From Aquabacterium sp. J223 (GTDB lineage: Bacteria > Pseudomonadota > Gammaproteobacteria > Burkholderiales > Burkholderiaceae_C): a stretch of 64,000 bases of DNA. The translations under genes were made by a program, and so were the position numbers. Positions 58,508-64,000 of the stretch are shown piece after piece. The stretch lies in contig NZ_CP088297.1 of NCBI RefSeq assembly GCF_024666615.1, forward strand, positions 2,232,001 to 2,296,000. The letters run 5' to 3'. The notes below the pieces were generated by a model, which worked only from the letters and a program-made list of their open reading frames with translations, made no database searches and was not told where the DNA came from. Within the stretch, counting starts at the first letter, position 1; each line of letters begins with the position of its first letter.

Positions 58508-58513
58508 TATAAT
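58508..58513 (+). promoter_or_regulatory. -10 box (TATAAT) for the carAB operon
   Basis: A perfect TATAAT lies 181 bases upstream of the carA start in GC-rich DNA. No good -35 hexamer is seen at the right distance. The leader that follows contains a short perfect hairpin at 58547-58563, which may take part in pyrimidine or arginine control. Confidence 0.5.
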
Positions 58514-58546
58514 CCCGCGGTTTACCCGCCAACATCCCGTCCTAGC

Positions 58547-58563
58547 GAAACGAGCTTCGTTTC
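58547..58563 (+). other. Perfect 7-bp hairpin in the carA leader
   Basis: GAAACGA (58547-58553) pairs with TCGTTTC (58557-58563) around GCT. It is the most AT-containing structure in the 180-base leader and is followed by CCCCCG, not a T run. It could also be an operator, as its symmetry would suit a DNA-binding dimer. Confidence 0.4.
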
Positions 58564-58694
58564 CCCCGTGGCCCCGAGCCTGCACCGCCGCCTTGCGGCA
58601 CCCGTGCAGTGACCTTCGGTGCGGCCCGCGGGCGTCCCGATCGCCGCGTGGCTTTCGCCCGCGCCGCTGGGGCGGGCACCCACCGGAGTCCGCC

Positions 58695-59889
58695 TTGCTG
58701 CCCGTTCTGCCCCCCGCCATCCTCGCCCTTGCAGACGGCACGGTCTTTCAAGGCACCTCGATCGGCGCCGCCGGTCGAACGGTCGGCGAAGTGGTGTTCA
58801 ACACCGCGCTCACCGGCTACCAGGAGATCCTCACCGACCCCAGCTATGCGCGGCAGATCGTCACCCTGACGTACCCGCACATCGGCAACTACGGCGTCAA
58901 CGGTGAGGACGTCGAAGCCTCGAACGTCCATGCCGCCGGCCTGGTGATCAAGGACCTGCCGGTCCTCACCAGCAACTTCCGTCAGACGCTGACGCTGTCC
59001 GAGTACCTGCAGCGCGAAGGCACCGTCGGCATCGCCGACATCGACACCCGCAAGCTCACCCGCCTGCTGCGGTCCAAGGGGGCGCAGAACGGCTGCATCG
59101 TCGCCTTCCCGGCCGGCACCGCGGTGAGCGAGGACGACATCGCCGAGGCGGTGGCCCAGGCCCGCTCGGCGCCGAACATGGCCGGCCTCGACCTGGCGCA
59201 GAAGGTGACGGTGACCGAGCCCTACGACTGGACCGAGGCCGAGTGGCGCCTGGCCCGCGACGGCGACGGCAAGCCCGGCTACGCGCAGCTGCAGGATGCG
59301 AAGTACCACGTGGTCGCCTTCGACTACGGCGTCAAGCGCAACATCCTGCGCATGCTGGCCGAGCGCGGCTGCCGCATCACCGTGGTGCCGGCGAAGACGC
59401 CGGCCGCGGAGGTGCTGAAGCACCGTCCCGACGGCGTGTTCCTCGCCAACGGTCCGGGCGACCCGGAGCCCTGCGACTACGCCATCGAGGCCACGCAGCA
59501 GGTGATCGACGCGGGCGTGCCGACCTTCGGCATCTGCCTGGGCCACCAGATCATGGCGCTGGCCTCGGGCGCGAAGACCTACAAGATGAAGTTCGGCCAC
59601 CACGGCGCCAACCACCCGGTGAAGGACCTCGACTCCGGCCGGGTCTGCATCACCAGCCAGAACCACGGCTTCGCGGTGGACGAGAAGACGCTGCCGGCCA
59701 ACCTGAAGCCCACGCACGTGAGCCTCTTCGACGGCACGCTGCAGGGCCTGGCGCGCACCGACAAGCCCGCCTTCTGCTTCCAGGGCCACCCGGAGGCCTC
59801 ACCCGGCCCGCACGACGTGAGCTACCTGTTCGACCGTTTCGTCGCGCTGATGGACAGCCAGCAGAACAACAACAAGAAGGAGCAGCGCA

Positions 59890-59897
<8 letters not shown>
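58695..59897 (+). CDS. carA: Carbamoyl-phosphate synthase, small subunit
   Basis: This is a 400-residue glutaminase subunit. An N-terminal CPSase domain ([34 protein letters not shown] in part) is followed by a class I amidotransferase with Cys281 in [13 protein letters not shown] and the His365/Glu367 pair in [13 protein letters not shown]. It channels ammonia to CarB for arginine and pyrimidines. I chose TTG at 58695, with GGAG seven bases ahead; an upstream ATG at 58593 would add 34 non-conserved residues. The stop overlaps the carB start by eight bases. Confidence 0.96.
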
Positions 59898-63154
<3,257 letters not shown>

Positions 63155-63170
63155 ACTGGCCGCACTCCAT

Positions 63171-63211
63171 CCGCCGCCGCTGTGCCCGTTCTCACGGGTG
63201 TCCGGCGGCGG
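63171..63211 (+). terminator. Nested hairpin between carB and greA (terminator or greA attenuator)
   Basis: CCGCCGCCG (63171-63179) pairs with CGGCGGCGG (63203-63211), and inside it CCCGT (63185-63189) pairs with ACGGG (63194-63198). It is followed by CTTCGTTTC, a modest T-rich tract. It may end carB transcripts or act as a leaky stop in the greA leader, as described for E. coli greA. Confidence 0.55.
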
Positions 63212-63254
63212 CTTCGTTTCTGGAAGAGAACCCCCAAGAGAACCGGATTTCGCC

Positions 63255-63732
63255 ATGGCGACCATTCCCCCTGACCAAGCGCGGTGCCGAGAAGCTCAAG
63301 GAAGAGCTGCACCGTCTGAAGACCGTCGAGCGCCATGCGGTGATCCAGGCGATTGCGGAGGCGCGCGCGCAGGGCGACCTGTCGGAGAACGCCGAGTACG
63401 ACGCCGCCAAGGACAAGCAGGGCTTCATCGAGGGCCGCATCCTGGAGCTGGAGGGCAAGCTGGCCGCCGCCCAGGTGATCGACCCGTCGGCGCTGGACGC
63501 CGGCGGCAAGGTGGTCTTCGGTGCCACCGTCGACCTGGAGGAGGAGGACAGCGGCGCGCAGGTCACCTACCAGCTGGTGGGCGACGACGAAGCCGACCTG
63601 AAGCAGGGCCTGATCTCCATCAGCTCGCCGATCGCCCGCGCGCTGATCGGGAAGGAAGCCGGCGACGTGGCCGAGGTGCAGGCCCCCGGCGGCATCAAGC
63701 ACTACGAGATTGTCGAGGTCCGCTACGTCTGA
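63255..63732 (+). CDS. greA: Transcription elongation factor GreA (frameshifted near start)
   Basis: GreA enters the RNA polymerase secondary channel and stimulates cleavage of backtracked RNA. The coiled coil begins [20 protein letters not shown] and has [20 protein letters not shown] with the acidic tip; the C-terminal domain ends [14 protein letters not shown]. The ATG at 63255 reads MATIP and then loses the frame in a run of five C (63267-63271). Removing one base gives [13 protein letters not shown] and 158 residues, exactly the family length. It precedes a DUF4149 gene, as in related genomes. Confidence 0.94.
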
Positions 63733-63745
63733 GCCGTCGCACGCC

Positions 63746-64000
63746 ATGCCCCCGGTGGCGACCCGGCTGACCGCGCTGCTGGCCGGCCTGTGGGCCGGGC
63801 TGCTGCTGTGCATCGCCACCATCGCCACGCCGGCGCCGTTCGCCACCCTGGCCACGGCCGATGCCGGCCGGGTGGTGGGCCGCATCTTCGCGGTGGAGGC
63901 CTATGTCAGCCTGGCGCTCGCGCTGGTGCTCTTCCTGCTCGAGCGGGCCGCGGCGCGCCGCCGCGCGTCGGTGGGGGAGGGCTCGGCGTTCAGCGCCGAC
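63746..64000 (+). CDS. DUF4149 domain membrane protein (3' partial)
   Basis: The first 85 residues are visible: a helix in ALLAGLWAGLLLCIATIA, then FATLATADAGRVVGRIF and a second helix VEAYVSLALALVLFLLE. This matches DUF4149 (PF13664), a family of small membrane proteins of unknown function often found next to greA in Burkholderiales. The ATG at 63746 is 14 bases after the greA stop. The window ends inside the gene. Confidence 0.8.
   Translation, partial: MPPVATRLTALLAGLWAGLLLCIATIATPAPFATLATADAGRVVGRIFAVEAYVSLALALVLFLLERAAARRRASVGEGSAFSAD

Overview
The window is about 64 kb of very GC-rich bacterial chromosome. Its gene order points to a betaproteobacterium of the order Burkholderiales, probably the Rubrivivax/Leptothrix/Ideonella side. 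This rests on rpsP-rimM-trmD-rplS followed by a CoA-type Nudix gene and a CobD-like membrane protein, on surE-pcm-nlpD-rlmD, and on carA-carB-greA-DUF4149. Both the placement and the protein names come from reading the translations; no database search was possible. I see no tRNA, rRNA, insertion sequence, phage gene, CRISPR array or plasmid origin.

Layout. 1-4.7 kb: the 3' end of folK, a DUF486 membrane protein, a DUF47-Pit phosphate uptake pair, then (minus strand) a GNAT acetyltransferase, a TM2 protein and a family 2 glycosyltransferase. 4.7-9 kb: the ribosome and tRNA-modification operon rpsP-rimM-trmD, rplS with its own -10 and a terminator, a Nudix hydrolase and the CobD-like protein. 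9-20 kb: exonuclease III, two FAD oxidoreductases, an iron alcohol dehydrogenase with a thioesterase, the folA-thyA pair, MgtC, an MFS exporter and an MsbA-like ABC exporter. 20-28 kb: a diguanylate cyclase, a molybdopterin oxidoreductase, an XRE regulator with a palindromic operator, plsY, a membrane-anchored thioredoxin-fold protein, a secreted amidohydrolase and an aldo/keto reductase. 28-32.5 kb: a compact chaperone-usher operon with spore-coat-U type subunits. 32.6-38 kb: a DOPA-dioxygenase-like gene, an exported methyltransferase and a TauD/ABC sulfonate-type operon. 38-45 kb: a Q/N-rich small protein, an SDR without the usual active site, an EamA transporter, TetR with a divergent epimerase, a membrane-bound AraC regulator, a lipoprotein and a hydratase. 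45-53 kb: a second exonuclease III, nadE, an orphan ParA, a NarL-type two-component system and a quinone oxidoreductase. 53-64 kb: surE-pcm-nlpD-rlmD, a Bax-inhibitor-1 protein, a GlcG-like protein, carA-carB, greA and the start of a DUF4149 gene.

The main anomaly is a set of eight conserved genes (folK, glycosyltransferase, MFS, ABC exporter, a small membrane protein, hydratase, carB, greA), each interrupted by a one-base length change in a run of G or C. Correcting each run by one base restores a full-length, family-typical protein. Two of the shifts create false fusions, FolK-DUF486 and CarB-GreA. Sequencing or assembly error is the likeliest cause. Otherwise the region looks like ordinary chromosome with a few accessory modules. 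The most interesting biology is the SDR lacking YxxxK, the small Q/N-rich protein, the two palindromic operators, the structured greA leader and the absence of rpoS between nlpD and rlmD. I did not find a convincing undescribed multi-gene system.
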